Shown here: piece by piece, positions 1 to 8,036 of the stretch | How the letters are laid out: each line of letters begins with the position of its first letter | Numbering within the stretch: position 1 is the first letter of the stretch | Assembly (NCBI GenBank): GCA_031963465.1 | Contig: JASSUG010000001.1 | Location: 1 to 64,000, forward strand | From: Mycoavidus cysteinexigens_B | GTDB taxonomy: Bacteria > Pseudomonadota > Gammaproteobacteria > Burkholderiales > Burkholderiaceae | Reading direction: 5' to 3' | Length of the DNA: 64,000 bases | Notes under the pieces: generated by a model | What the model was told of the DNA's origin: nothing | The model's input: the letters and a program-made list of their open reading frames with translations, nothing else | Database searches by the model: none | Made by a program: the position numbers and the translations under genes

Positions 1-96
1 AATGCCGATGCCCAAATCAAAGCCATCCATGATGACGTACATCATGACGCCAAATAAAATAATAATGGCCCAAAGGAGTGGAAGATCGATACCCAT
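1..96 (-). CDS. cydB: Cytochrome bd-type quinol oxidase subunit II (N-terminal part)
   Basis: Only the first 32 codons lie in the window; the gene runs off the left edge. The translation starts MGIDLPLLWAIIILFGVMMY and continues with YVIMDGFDLGIG, the N-terminal membrane helix and DGFDLG motif typical of CydB/CioB. It lies 33 bases downstream of the cydA stop on the same strand, so the two are almost certainly one operon encoding both subunits of the membrane-bound terminal oxidase. The ATG at 96 is the only good start. Identity is clear from motif and position; nothing can be said about the rest of the protein. Confidence 0.85.
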   Translation of the reverse strand, partial: MGIDLPLLWAIIILFGVMMYVIMDGFDLGIGI

Positions 97-129
97 GATA
101 CTCAAATAGATTAAAAAGAGGTTTCTGGA

Positions 130-1566
130 TTAGTTTTTTGGATCAGCATTGTGTGCCTCATCTTCTAAAACCGCGGGTGCAGCCGAAAGCGGCCGCATCG
201 GTTGGTGTAACTGGCCCGGCCCGCCAAGATTTTCCTCTTTGCCTTCGTTGAGGATTGGTCCTATTTTAGCTAAGCGCATCATATAGGCGATGCCAGCCCC
301 AAAGACGACTAGATAGACCAACACAAAGAGCACTAAAGAAATGCCTAGTTGCAATGCGCTATGCGTAGAGACCGCGTCGGCGGTGCGCATCACACCATAG
401 ACCGTCCAAGGTTGGCGGCCAATTTCAGTGGTGTACCAGCCGGCGAGAATGGCGATAATCCCTGTCGGCCCCATCCATAAGGCAAAGCGCAAAAATGCAC
501 GAGAGTGATACAGGCGGTTGCGGCAGCGCAAATAAAATCCCCAGACCCCTAGCGCAATCATTAAAACGCCCAAGCCGACCATTGTGCGGAAGCTCCAGAA
601 CACAATCGTGGCATTGGGCCGGTCTTGTGGTGCAAATTCTTTTAAACCTGGAACTTGACCATCCCAGCTATGCGCCAGGATTAAGCCGCCTAAACGGGGA
701 ATTTGAATGGCGTAGCGCGTCTCTTCGCGGCTCATATCCGGCCAGCCGAACAAGGTAAGCGGCATGCCTGGGCCGGCGTGATTTTCCCAGTGTCCTTCGA
801 TCGCCGCGATTTTGGCGGGTTGGTACTTAAGCGTATTGAGACCGTGAAAATCGCCAATGACTGCTTGCAGGGGCGCGACCAGCAAGGCCATCCAAAGCGC
901 CATTGAAAACATCTTGCGGATGGCGGGCTGTTGACGGCCGCGTAACAGGTGCCAGGCTCCGACTGCGGCGACGAAGAGCGCCGTGGCCAGGAAGGCGGCC
1001 ACGCCCATGTGCACTAGCCGGTAGGGGAAGGATGGATTAAAAATAACCTGCAGCCAATCGGTTGGCACGACTTTGCCATTCACAATTTCATAGCCTGCAG
1101 GCGTATGCATCCAGCTATTGGAGGCGATAATCCAAGTGGCCGACACCAAGGTGCCAAGCGCCACCATGATTGTTGACAGAAAATGCAAGCCTGGGCCGAC
1201 CCGGTTCCAGCCGAACATCATCACGCCTAAAAACCCGGCTTCAAGGAAAAACGCAGTGAGCACTTCATAGGCCAGCAAAGGGCCAGTAACACCGCCTGCA
1301 AACGCTGAAAAATAGCTCCAATTAGTGCCAAATTGGTACGCCATGACTAGGCCAGAAACCACGCCCATGCCGAAATTAATGGCGAAAATCTTTAACCAAA
1401 AATGATACAGATCTTGATACACCGGTTTGCGGGTGCGCAGCCACCAGCCTTCAAGCACAGCTAGATAACTGGCGAGGCCAATCGTTAATGCGGGGAAGAT
1501 GATATGGAATGAAATGGTGAAGCCGAATTGAATTCGTGCAAGGATTAAGGCGTTCAGCTCAACCAT
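130..1566 (-). CDS. cydA: Cytochrome bd-type quinol oxidase subunit I, short Q-loop (CioA-like)
   Basis: This is subunit I of the bd-family terminal oxidase, which oxidises quinol and reduces oxygen to water in the inner membrane. At 478 residues it is shorter than E. coli CydA (about 520), which fits the short Q-loop, cyanide-insensitive class. Visible family marks are the N-terminal heme-ligand His (H21 in FTISFHIIFPA), the quinol-site segment LKYQPAKIAAIEGHWEN and the GRQPWTVYGVMRT motif near residue 380. Multiple hydrophobic helices cover the length. The start ATG at 1566 puts this His at the expected distance. cydB follows directly downstream. I saw no cydX-like small gene, but cydB is cut by the window edge. 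Confidence 0.93.
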   Translation of the reverse strand: MVELNALILARIQFGFTISFHIIFPALTIGLASYLAVLEGWWLRTRKPVYQDLYHFWLKIFAINFGMGVVSGLVMAYQFGTNWSYFSAFAGGVTGPLLAYEVLTAFFLEAGFLGVMMFGWNRVGPGLHFLSTIMVALGTLVSATWIIASNSWMHTPAGYEIVNGKVVPTDWLQVIFNPSFPYRLVHMGVAAFLATALFVAAVGAWHLLRGRQQPAIRKMFSMALWMALLVAPLQAVIGDFHGLNTLKYQPAKIAAIEGHWENHAGPGMPLTLFGWPDMSREETRYAIQIPRLGGLILAHSWDGQVPGLKEFAPQDRPNATIVFWSFRTMVGLGVLMIALGVWGFYLRCRNRLYHSRAFLRFALWMGPTGIIAILAGWYTTEIGRQPWTVYGVMRTADAVSTHSALQLGISLVLFVLVYLVVFGAGIAYMMRLAKIGPILNEGKEENLGGPGQLHQPMRPLSAAPAVLEDEAHNADPKN

Positions 1567-1913
1567 ATGACTCTATAAAGTGATTAAATTTTGACTAAAA
1601 GCAGGCGCCTTCTTAACGCACAGCACCCTTAAAAACTCCATTTATATTTTAGCGTAAATCAGGCAATTAAAGTGGCCAATTCCAGCGATGGATGGAAAAA
1701 ATGCGAGCTAAACCAATGTCATAGATGGGCCTTGGAGGACGTCGATCCGTGCCGTGTGCAAAAATTTTTCATGCATGGCTAGCAGAAAAAAGACCTGCAT
1801 GAAGCATTCAGAAAACTCAAAAAATATGAGCTGGTATAAAATTCTGCTGTGCCGAATATATTGCAATCCAAGTTTAGCGTTGATTGTGACGCGTGGTTTT
1901 AAAAGGAAACAGA
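1567..1913. other. Divergent intergenic region between cydA and the DASS transporter
   Basis: About 350 bases without a credible coding sequence. It must hold the cydA promoter (reading left) and the transporter promoter (reading right). A TATAAA at 1835-1840 is a possible -10 element for the rightward gene, but no convincing -35 is spaced correctly, so I do not call a promoter. No terminator-like hairpin or repeat was noticed. Confidence 0.4.
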
Positions 1914-3401
1914 ATGCCTAAACCCTCCGTAGCCGCTCCTAGTAAGTGGTCTTTTCCTATTTCTCCTGGTCTGATTGCAGCCTCGATTGTGCTCCTTGGC
2001 TTAGTTTTAATGCCTGCTTTGCCTGGCCTGCCAGTGGCTGGCCAGCGGATGTTGGCAATTTTAGCTTTCGCGGTGATTGTCTGGATCACCGAGGCGGTGA
2101 CGTATGAGGTGAGTGCGGTGTTGATTACGGTGCTAATTGCTTTTTTGATTGGCGCGGCGCCCCGGGTAGACGATGCGACTCTGGCTTATGGTACGGCGGG
2201 CGCTCTCTCAATGGCCTTGGCGGGTTTTTCCGATCGTGCCTTGGCGCTAGTGGCGGCGGCACTGTTTATTTCTGCCGGCATGACGTCGACCGGGTTTGAT
2301 AAGCGCATCGCACTGGTGACATTGTCCAAGATTGGTTCCAGCACACAGCGGATTATGATTGGCACGGTGTTGGTAACGGCGATGCTGTCATTAGTGGTGC
2401 CCAGCGCGACTGCGCGGGGGGCGTGTATGGTGCCGATTATGCTTGGGGTCGTGTCCGCCTTTGGTTTGGACCGACGCTCTAATATTGCCGCTGGCATTAT
2501 GATTGTGGTAGCGCAAAGCATTGGTATTTGGAATATTGCGATTCAAACCGCCGCCGCGCAGAATTTACTGACCATCGGTTTTATGGAGCGCATCCTTGGG
2601 CAACGTGTGACTTGGGGCGAATGGTTGATTGCCGGTTTGCCGTGGGCGATTGTGATGTCCGTGATTCTGTTATACGTCGTACGTAAAATGTTGCCGCCAG
2701 AAACAGAGACCATTCCCGGGGGCGCTGAAGCGGTACGCCGATCATTGGCGGAATTGGGGCCGATGACCTCTGCCCAAAAGCGCCTGCTGCTGATTTCGTT
2801 GACCCTGCTGGGATTTTGGTCAACTGAAGGTAAGTTACACTCATTTGATACGACCTCAGTCACTTTTGCCGGACTGGCTCTTTTGCTGATGCCCCGGATT
2901 GGCGTGATGAATTGGAAAACGCTTGAATCACGAACGCCTTGGGGTACGTTGATTGTATTTGGCATTGGCATTAGCCTAGGGACGGCCTTGTTAACCACCC
3001 ACGCAGGTCAGTGGCTAGGGGATCAAGTGGTGCAGCATACAGGGCTGGACGTGTTGAGTCCCGGCCTAATATTTGCCGTGCTCAGCCTATTTTTAATTGT
3101 GATTCACCTAGGGTTTGCGAGTGCGACGGCATTGACTTCAGCCATGCTGCCGATCTTAATTGCTGTGCTGCAGACGGTGCCTGGCGATTTTAATCGAATG
3201 GGGTTGACGATGTTGCTAGGCTTTACCGTGAGCTTTGGTTTTATTTTGCCAATTAACGCTCCGCAGAATATGGTTTGCTTAGCGACCAATACTTTTACGA
3301 CTCGACAATTTACCAAAGTAGGGTTTGTGATGACCTTGATTGGCTATGCCCTGTTGCTGGTTTTCTCGCAAACTTACTGGAAGTTCTTAGGTTGGGTTTA
3401 A
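1914..3401 (+). CDS. DASS-family (SLC13) anion:sodium symporter
   Basis: A polytopic membrane protein of about 495 residues, hydrophobic throughout. It resembles the divalent-anion:Na+ symporter family (dicarboxylate, citrate or sulfate carriers). Supporting segments are SASATALTSAMLPILIAVLQ and the C-terminal ILPINAPQNMVCLATNTF, equivalent to the paired SNT-type re-entrant motifs of the family. I chose the ATG at 1914 over the upstream GTG at 1893 because AAAAGGA lies just before it (1901-1907). No neighbouring enzyme gene indicates the substrate, so dicarboxylate versus sulfate cannot be decided. It appears to be monocistronic. Confidence 0.8.
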   Translation: MPKPSVAAPSKWSFPISPGLIAASIVLLGLVLMPALPGLPVAGQRMLAILAFAVIVWITEAVTYEVSAVLITVLIAFLIGAAPRVDDATLAYGTAGALSMALAGFSDRALALVAAALFISAGMTSTGFDKRIALVTLSKIGSSTQRIMIGTVLVTAMLSLVVPSATARGACMVPIMLGVVSAFGLDRRSNIAAGIMIVVAQSIGIWNIAIQTAAAQNLLTIGFMERILGQRVTWGEWLIAGLPWAIVMSVILLYVVRKMLPPETETIPGGAEAVRRSLAELGPMTSAQKRLLLISLTLLGFWSTEGKLHSFDTTSVTFAGLALLLMPRIGVMNWKTLESRTPWGTLIVFGIGISLGTALLTTHAGQWLGDQVVQHTGLDVLSPGLIFAVLSLFLIVIHLGFASATALTSAMLPILIAVLQTVPGDFNRMGLTMLLGFTVSFGFILPINAPQNMVCLATNTFTTRQFTKVGFVMTLIGYALLLVFSQTYWKFLGWV

Positions 3402-3841
3402 ATCAGTCGCTCTGAACCGAGCTAGTGCGGGTCAAGACGCAGCGTGATATTTTAAAGAAGCCAGGGAAGTTGTCGACTTTTTGTAAAATTCACGCTGCTG
3501 TGCTGTCAAGCGAAGGGTCTCGCCAAAAAATACAGAATGAAAATCTGCCAAAATAATTATTGCATATTTAGGCAAGAATCCTGGCGATACTCCACCACCA
3601 CATTTTTGCTCTGCTACAATTTTTGCTTTTCTCGTGGTGTAGCCTAGCCTACATGCATGAGATACAGGTAGTCAGAGGTTAAATCCGCTTGCCCCGCGCA
3701 GAACAAAAAATAGCGATCGCGGCGCATTAAGTACAAAAAAGGAGATAGACGTGGTGCAACTGAATTATTGTCCAACAAAAAGAGATGCCGGCGTGCAAGG
3801 TAGTCACCGCCCCACGATGATAAGCGCTGTTGTGAGCCTCT
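3402..3841. other. Intergenic region, no gene recognised
   Basis: About 440 bases between the anion transporter and the flippase. Short open frames are present on both strands but none has recognisable protein character or a good ribosome binding site. No strong terminator hairpin was seen after the transporter stop. The region presumably contains the promoter of the flippase gene. Confidence 0.35.
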
Positions 3842-5101
3842 TTGCCTAAGGTAACTTTAGCGCGGGCATTAGGTTGGTCGGCGGCGGCCACCCTGATTAA
3901 AATTGCTGTGGATTTGCTACTTATTAAGTGGCTGGCAGTGGCTTTTGGCCCAGACGGCGTGGGCCGTGCCGGGAACTTTATGGCGCTGGTCGCTGTCTTA
4001 AGTGCGCTCTCGGGCGCAGGCATTCACAATGGCGTGACCAAATATGTCGCTGAGTTTCAGCACGATCCAGTCCGTTTGCGCCGCATGCTGGGTACCGCTG
4101 CGGCTCTCGTGCTGGGTTGCTCGAGTTTACTGGCGCTGCTGTTGATCTTGGCCGCAGTTCCACTGAGCGAACTGCTATTTGGCTCTAAAGACTTCCAGGG
4201 CGTGCTGCGGGCGATCGCTCTAGTTCAGTTAGGCATGGCCTGCGCTCAATTTTTTCTGGCCATCTTGAAAGGCCGATCTGATGCGAAAAGGACGGCGTTA
4301 TCGATGATTAGCGGCAGTTTGCTTGGCCTCGGGGCATACTGGATTGCGTTTCGTTGCGGTGGTTACCAGGGCGCCCTGATTGGGCTCGCTTTGATACCGG
4401 CGTTATTGGCATTGCCGGCAGGGATTATGCTGTGCAAAAGTGGCATCGTACCGCGCAACGGGCTGCAATTAACCTGGGATGGAAGGCTCGCGCGTAACTT
4501 GCTTAAATTTACGGCGATGATGATCCTGACTGCGATCTCGCTGCCGATCGCCTATACCGCCATAAGAGAGTTGCTGGCGGTGCATTACGGTTGGGATGAA
4601 GTCGGCATTTGGCAGGGAATGAACCGCATATCAGAGGCGTATCTGCAATTGATTACGGCACCCTTCACGGTATATTTGCTGCCAGCGCTTTCCAAGCAAA
4701 AAGCCAAGCAAGACTTCGCGCACGAAATCGGCCGTGCGCAGCGCTTTTTATTCCCGCTAGCAGTCGCCGTCAGTTTGAGCCTGTGGCTGCTGCGCGATAG
4801 TGTGATTGGATTATTCTTTTCTGTTGAATTTAGGTCGATGCGTGATCTTTTCGCCTGGCAGTTGAGCGGCGATGCGTTCAAGATAAGCGCCTATGTGTTC
4901 GCTTATCTGGTCACTGCTCGAGCTTCGCTGAGCCTTGGCGTGCTAGCCCAAATCAGCCAGTTTGGTTTACTCCTGCTCTTTTCGCACGGGTTGATTCCGG
5001 CTGGCGGCGCGCTCGGGGCGGTGCAAGCTTATGCGGCAACTTACATTATTTATTGCGCCTTGTGTGCCTCTGCATTTTTCTTCTACTGTAAGAAGAGTTA
5101 G
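3842..5101 (+). CDS. wzxE: WzxE-like polysaccharide/O-antigen flippase
   Basis: A 419-residue polytopic protein resembling the enterobacterial lipid III flippase WzxE over its whole length, for example SGAGIHNGVTKYVAEF near residue 60, GGYQGALIGLALIPAL near 180 and WDEVGIWQGMNRISEAYLQ near 250. The family moves undecaprenyl-linked glycan across the inner membrane. Start is TTG at 3842: an in-frame stop lies at 3833-3835, and the family N-terminus begins here. No Shine-Dalgarno is obvious, so translation may be weak. Unlike typical wzx genes it has no glycosyltransferase neighbours, so its glycan substrate is unknown. Length matches the family, so it does not look truncated. Confidence 0.82.
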   Translation: MPKVTLARALGWSAAATLIKIAVDLLLIKWLAVAFGPDGVGRAGNFMALVAVLSALSGAGIHNGVTKYVAEFQHDPVRLRRMLGTAAALVLGCSSLLALLLILAAVPLSELLFGSKDFQGVLRAIALVQLGMACAQFFLAILKGRSDAKRTALSMISGSLLGLGAYWIAFRCGGYQGALIGLALIPALLALPAGIMLCKSGIVPRNGLQLTWDGRLARNLLKFTAMMILTAISLPIAYTAIRELLAVHYGWDEVGIWQGMNRISEAYLQLITAPFTVYLLPALSKQKAKQDFAHEIGRAQRFLFPLAVAVSLSLWLLRDSVIGLFFSVEFRSMRDLFAWQLSGDAFKISAYVFAYLVTARASLSLGVLAQISQFGLLLLFSHGLIPAGGALGAVQAYAATYIIYCALCASAFFFYCKKS

Positions 5102-5501
5102 CCTTCTTTGCCGCGGCTGTTTTTCTCTAAATCTCCAAAGGCGATTTGTTTAGAGGGGCTAATTGGGGTCGTCTCAGAAAACGGATCGCAAAGTACGCTA
5201 GTGTCCCGGTTAGCCTTGCTGCGTGAGACTCGGCATAAACTCTGTTTCGCGGCGATTAGAGTCAAAAAGGAGGTCACACAAGTCATTGATTATTATGATG
5301 TGTGGGGCGGCTATTGTAGGTTTTCGTCTGAATTTCGAATCTGCTCCTAAAGCTTCTAGTGTAAATCTAAAAAAACGTTTTTAGCGAAGCAACTGCAAGT
5401 CTGATAATACGCAGTTTCAGTCAAAAATATCTTATTTGTTGACACCCACAACTCATAATAGTTGGTATATACTTTTGTCATGTACCAATTAGGAGATGTT
5501 T
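5102..5501. other. Intergenic region upstream of vapBC
   Basis: About 400 bases. Overlapping short frames occur on both strands but none shows a recognisable domain or initiation signal, so I treat them as non-genes. The right end contains a TTGACA at 5439-5444 and the vapBC operator described separately. Confidence 0.35.
5462..5488 (+). promoter_or_regulatory. Candidate vapBC autoregulatory operator
   Basis: TTGGTA (5462-5467) and its inverted copy TACCAA (5483-5488) flank a 15-base spacer just upstream of the antitoxin ribosome binding site. A TATACT at 5468-5473 inside the palindrome could be the -10 hexamer. VapB-family antitoxins usually bind such palindromes and repress their own operon. 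That this palindrome is the site here is inferred from position only. Confidence 0.45.
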
Positions 5502-5744
5502 ATGGAAACTGCAAAAATATTCTGGTCTGGCCGCTCGCAGGCCGTCAGGCTCCCAAAGGCATATCGTTTTGGAACTGAAGAAGTGCGCATTCGGCGGCAT
5601 GGCAATGCCGTGATTCTTGAACCTATAGCGCATGATTGGGCTTGGTTAGGCGCCCTAATGGGATCTTTAGATGATGACTTTGTGCTAGCGACAAGCGAGC
5701 AACTACCGCAGCAAGAACGCCCAGAACTCGATTTTTTTAAATGA
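5502..5744 (+). CDS. vapB: VapB-type antitoxin (AbrB/SpoVT fold)
   Basis: A small protein of 80 residues beginning METAKIFWSGRSQAVRLPKA. The pattern F-x-x-GRSQAVRLPK is typical of the VapB/AbrB swapped-hairpin DNA-binding domain, followed by an acidic, aromatic tail that would wrap the toxin. The ATG at 5502 is preferred over the in-frame ATG at 5496 because AGGAG at 5491-5495 touches 5496 but sits six bases before 5502. The gene overlaps the downstream toxin gene by four bases (ATGA), as usual in type II modules. It likely neutralises VapC and represses the operon through the palindrome upstream. Confidence 0.9.
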   Translation: METAKIFWSGRSQAVRLPKAYRFGTEEVRIRRHGNAVILEPIAHDWAWLGALMGSLDDDFVLATSEQLPQQERPELDFFK

Positions 5745-6133
5745 AATATTTACTCGATACAAACGCCATTATTGCGCTATTAAAAGGCCACGGCGGATTA
5801 TCTACACGCCTTCAGCAGCATTCTCCTGATCAATTTGGGATCTCCGCCCTTGTCATTCATGAATTATTTTACGGTGCCTACAAGAGCCAACAGAGAGATA
5901 AGAATCTAGCGCTGCTTAATCAATTACAATTTGAAGTATTAGAGCTTGATACTGAAGATGCGAAGCACGCAGCAGAAATACGGGCTTATTTAGCAGCGCA
6001 GGGAACGCCTATCGGCCCTTATGATGTATTGATTGCAGGACAAGCGAGGGCGCGCAATTTGACACTCGTTACGCGTAACTTACGGGAATTTATGCGTGTG
6101 CCCGAATTAAGCGCTGAGGATTGGGAACAATAA
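5741..6133 (+). CDS. vapC: VapC-type PIN-domain ribonuclease toxin
   Basis: A 130-residue PIN-domain protein. The N-terminal MKYLLDTNAIIALLKG carries the first metal-binding Asp, VIHELFYGAYKS supplies the conserved Glu, and PIGPYDVLIAGQARARNLTLVTRN supplies the later Asp and the TxN motif. VapC toxins are Mg2+-dependent endoribonucleases that cut tRNA or rRNA; the target here is unknown. All acidic catalytic positions are present, so it should be active. Its ATG overlaps the antitoxin stop codon, indicating translational coupling. Confidence 0.92.
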   Translation: MKYLLDTNAIIALLKGHGGLSTRLQQHSPDQFGISALVIHELFYGAYKSQQRDKNLALLNQLQFEVLELDTEDAKHAAEIRAYLAAQGTPIGPYDVLIAGQARARNLTLVTRNLREFMRVPELSAEDWEQ

Positions 6134-6288
6134 TATACAGATTTTACTAGGTATTTATCGTAACTTTCTCTAAAATCGGTCAAATGCAGCGAATCTTTAA
6201 TGTCAAGGCTCAGTACAAATGTCCCACTTTTAACTTAATAGAAATGTCCCATTTTTCTAGCTTTTAGCTTTAAATAATAAAGAGCGTA

Positions 6289-6354
6289 GGGTTGTCCACG
6301 GCAGCCCTCGCCGGGCCCTATCAAGCCCAAGAGCGGGGGCTGCGGTGGTCAACC
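6289..6354. terminator. Strong stem-loop inside the IS, downstream of the transposase
   Basis: The arm GGGTTGTCCACGGCAGCCC (6289-6307) pairs with the GGGGCTGCGGTGGTCAACCC arm ending near 6354, leaving a loop of about 25 bases. It is in the untranslated part of the IS beyond the transposase stop, so it may terminate transcription or protect the element from readthrough. There is no U-tract, so a structural role in transposition is also possible. Confidence 0.4.
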
Positions 6355-6468
6355 CGGTTAGCAGTGTTACCGCAAGCATCCTGCAAAATTAAAGCCCAAT
6401 TCGCTGCAAAAGCGATGATTCAATTCTGTGTCAGATTGTTAACAACAGAAATCGCATGATTGAGATCT

Positions 6469-7812
6469 TCAGCGTTCAATTCTCGCTGTTTTTTTAAGGC
6501 CTTTATCTGTCGCTTTGGACTTAACGGGTTGGCCTGCATGGGTCCGCGAAGGGGCGTGTGTACTACGACGGTTATCCCGTTTTGCTTGGACGGTCTGAGC
6601 GACTCTCAGGACATGGCTTAAGCGTTTATTTTCCACGATCGAACTCTGATCAATCTCCGACAAGCGATCATAAATTGTGTAGGGCACAAAGGTACCATTA
6701 CTCCAGACCTCGATGTGACCGTCCGGGTATTCAACGACTTCGAGATACTTATGGATCAAGCTGCGCATCTCTGGATTATCGAGTAACAAATATAAAATTT
6801 TATCGAACTGCAAGGTCAGGTTGCAGGAGACTTTGCGGAGCTCTCGCCAGGTAAAAATACGATCCAAATCCTCATCGCTACGAATCGCTCTGTGAGCATT
6901 GAAGTCACTACGTGGCGGTTTAGCAAAACGAGCGTTGATATCACAAATAAAATGGGGCGCAAAGGCATTCGCTTCTTGCTGGGTAGAGATGCCGCGTAGC
7001 CGTAACTCCTTGACTAAACGGTCCTGTAAGGTCAAATTCATTCGTTCTACACGACCTTTAGCTTGACTGCTATTGGCGCAGATACTTTCGATATTTAATT
7101 CGTACATCGCTCGAGCAAATTGGGTGTGTCCTTTACCCGAAGTTGCGTCTTTGGCATTGACTTGAAAAACGCTGGCCTTGTCACTGTAGAACGCCACAGG
7201 TTTGCCGTGTTTATCCAAATATTTACGAGTGGCCTCGAAGTATGAGAAAGTCGATTCGGTTGGCGTAAAGTGTAGCGCCATCAATTGACTGGTCGCATCG
7301 TCCACGTACACTAACAATGTGCATGAGGGAGCACGATCCTCAAACCAATGGTGGTCGCTGCCATCGATCTGGATCAGTTCGCCCAGACAGGATCGTCGAT
7401 TTCTAGGCTGGTAAACCTTAGCAGACTGTTGTCGTCTAGGGACCCATAGACCTGCCTCAATCATCAAGCGACGCACCGTTTCCTTGCCCAGCTTAATGTC
7501 ATGACATTCGTATAGTTTCTCACAAGCCAGCGTTGGACCAAAGTCCACGTAGTGCTCACGAATGAGTGTAATCGCACGTCCAGAAATACCCGCTGGTAGC
7601 TGATGATTGCTCGCGTTGCCACGGTGCCGGGACGGTACTCCAGCCGCCCCGAAGTTGCGATATCTATCAACAATTCGTGTCATCTGCCGAAGGCTCAAAC
7701 CTAAGTGTTCTGCTGCCTGGTAACGTTTCAAACGACGCTCGATAACTGCTTGTATAACCTTGACCCGCTCAAGTTCGAGCATGCTCATCGTAATCCATCC
7801 TGGTTTAGTCAT
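6469..7812 (-). CDS. ISNCY (IS1202-like) DDE transposase
   Basis: A 447-residue transposase. The N-terminus has a helix-turn-helix (RYQAAEHLGLSLRQMTRIVDRY, about residues 30-50). The rve-type core follows, with candidate catalytic acids in LIQIDGSDHHWFED, VAFYSDKASVFQV and QAKGRVERMN (D, D and E). The length is full for the group and no frame break is seen, so the element is potentially active. The start at 7812 lies next to a second possible ATG near 7788 (MSMLELERVK); SD evidence is weak for both. Confidence 0.88.
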   Translation of the reverse strand: MTKPGWITMSMLELERVKVIQAVIERRLKRYQAAEHLGLSLRQMTRIVDRYRNFGAAGVPSRHRGNASNHQLPAGISGRAITLIREHYVDFGPTLACEKLYECHDIKLGKETVRRLMIEAGLWVPRRQQSAKVYQPRNRRSCLGELIQIDGSDHHWFEDRAPSCTLLVYVDDATSQLMALHFTPTESTFSYFEATRKYLDKHGKPVAFYSDKASVFQVNAKDATSGKGHTQFARAMYELNIESICANSSQAKGRVERMNLTLQDRLVKELRLRGISTQQEANAFAPHFICDINARFAKPPRSDFNAHRAIRSDEDLDRIFTWRELRKVSCNLTLQFDKILYLLLDNPEMRSLIHKYLEVVEYPDGHIEVWSNGTFVPYTIYDRLSEIDQSSIVENKRLSHVLRVAQTVQAKRDNRRSTHAPSRTHAGQPVKSKATDKGLKKTARIER

Positions 7813-7985
7813 CCTACGCCTTAGATCAGCAAAATAAGCCGCTTAGCATAAGGCTAGTGATCTAAAAGTAGGACATTTGTATTGGGCTAAAGTAGGACAT
7901 TACTATTGAGGGCCTACATTCAAAAAATCGAAAAACTGTCTATAATTTGTGTTATGTAAAATTACCCCCCTGAATCTCTCGGAAC

Positions 7986-8020
7986 TCGGGCAGGAAGATC
8001 GGGCGTGGCCCCCTGCCCGA
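7986..8020. terminator. Hairpin downstream of the NACHT-WD40 gene
   Basis: TCGGGCAGG (7986-7994) and CCTGCCCGA (8012-8020) form a nine-base perfect stem with a 17-base loop, about 20 bases beyond the stop codon of the leftward NACHT-WD40 gene. There is no following U-run on the minus strand, so it may be a weak or factor-assisted terminator, or an mRNA 3'-end structure. Confidence 0.35.
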
Positions 8021-8036
8021 TTCGACCTGCTGATGT

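Larger units (their letters stand above)
6210..7910 (-). mobile_element. ISNCY/IS1202-like insertion sequence
   Basis: The element is delimited by matching inverted ends. On the left, two copies of TGTCCCAYTTT start at 6220 and 6245, 25 bases apart. On the right, the inverted copies AAAGTAGGACA occupy about 7864-7874 and 7889-7899, again 25 bases apart. It contains one transposase gene on the minus strand and a strong hairpin between the left end and the transposase stop. The outer borders are approximate to a few bases, and I could not identify a target duplication. It separates vapBC from the NACHT-WD40 gene. Confidence 0.75.

Noticed and set aside
2186..2998. Minus-strand open frames within the DASS transporter
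   Set aside because: The + strand frame is continuous, hydrophobic and family-like; the antisense frames have no domain features.
5098..5350. Overlapping small open frames on both strands between the flippase and vapB
   Set aside because: No recognisable domain, poor initiation signals and mutual overlap; treated as non-coding.
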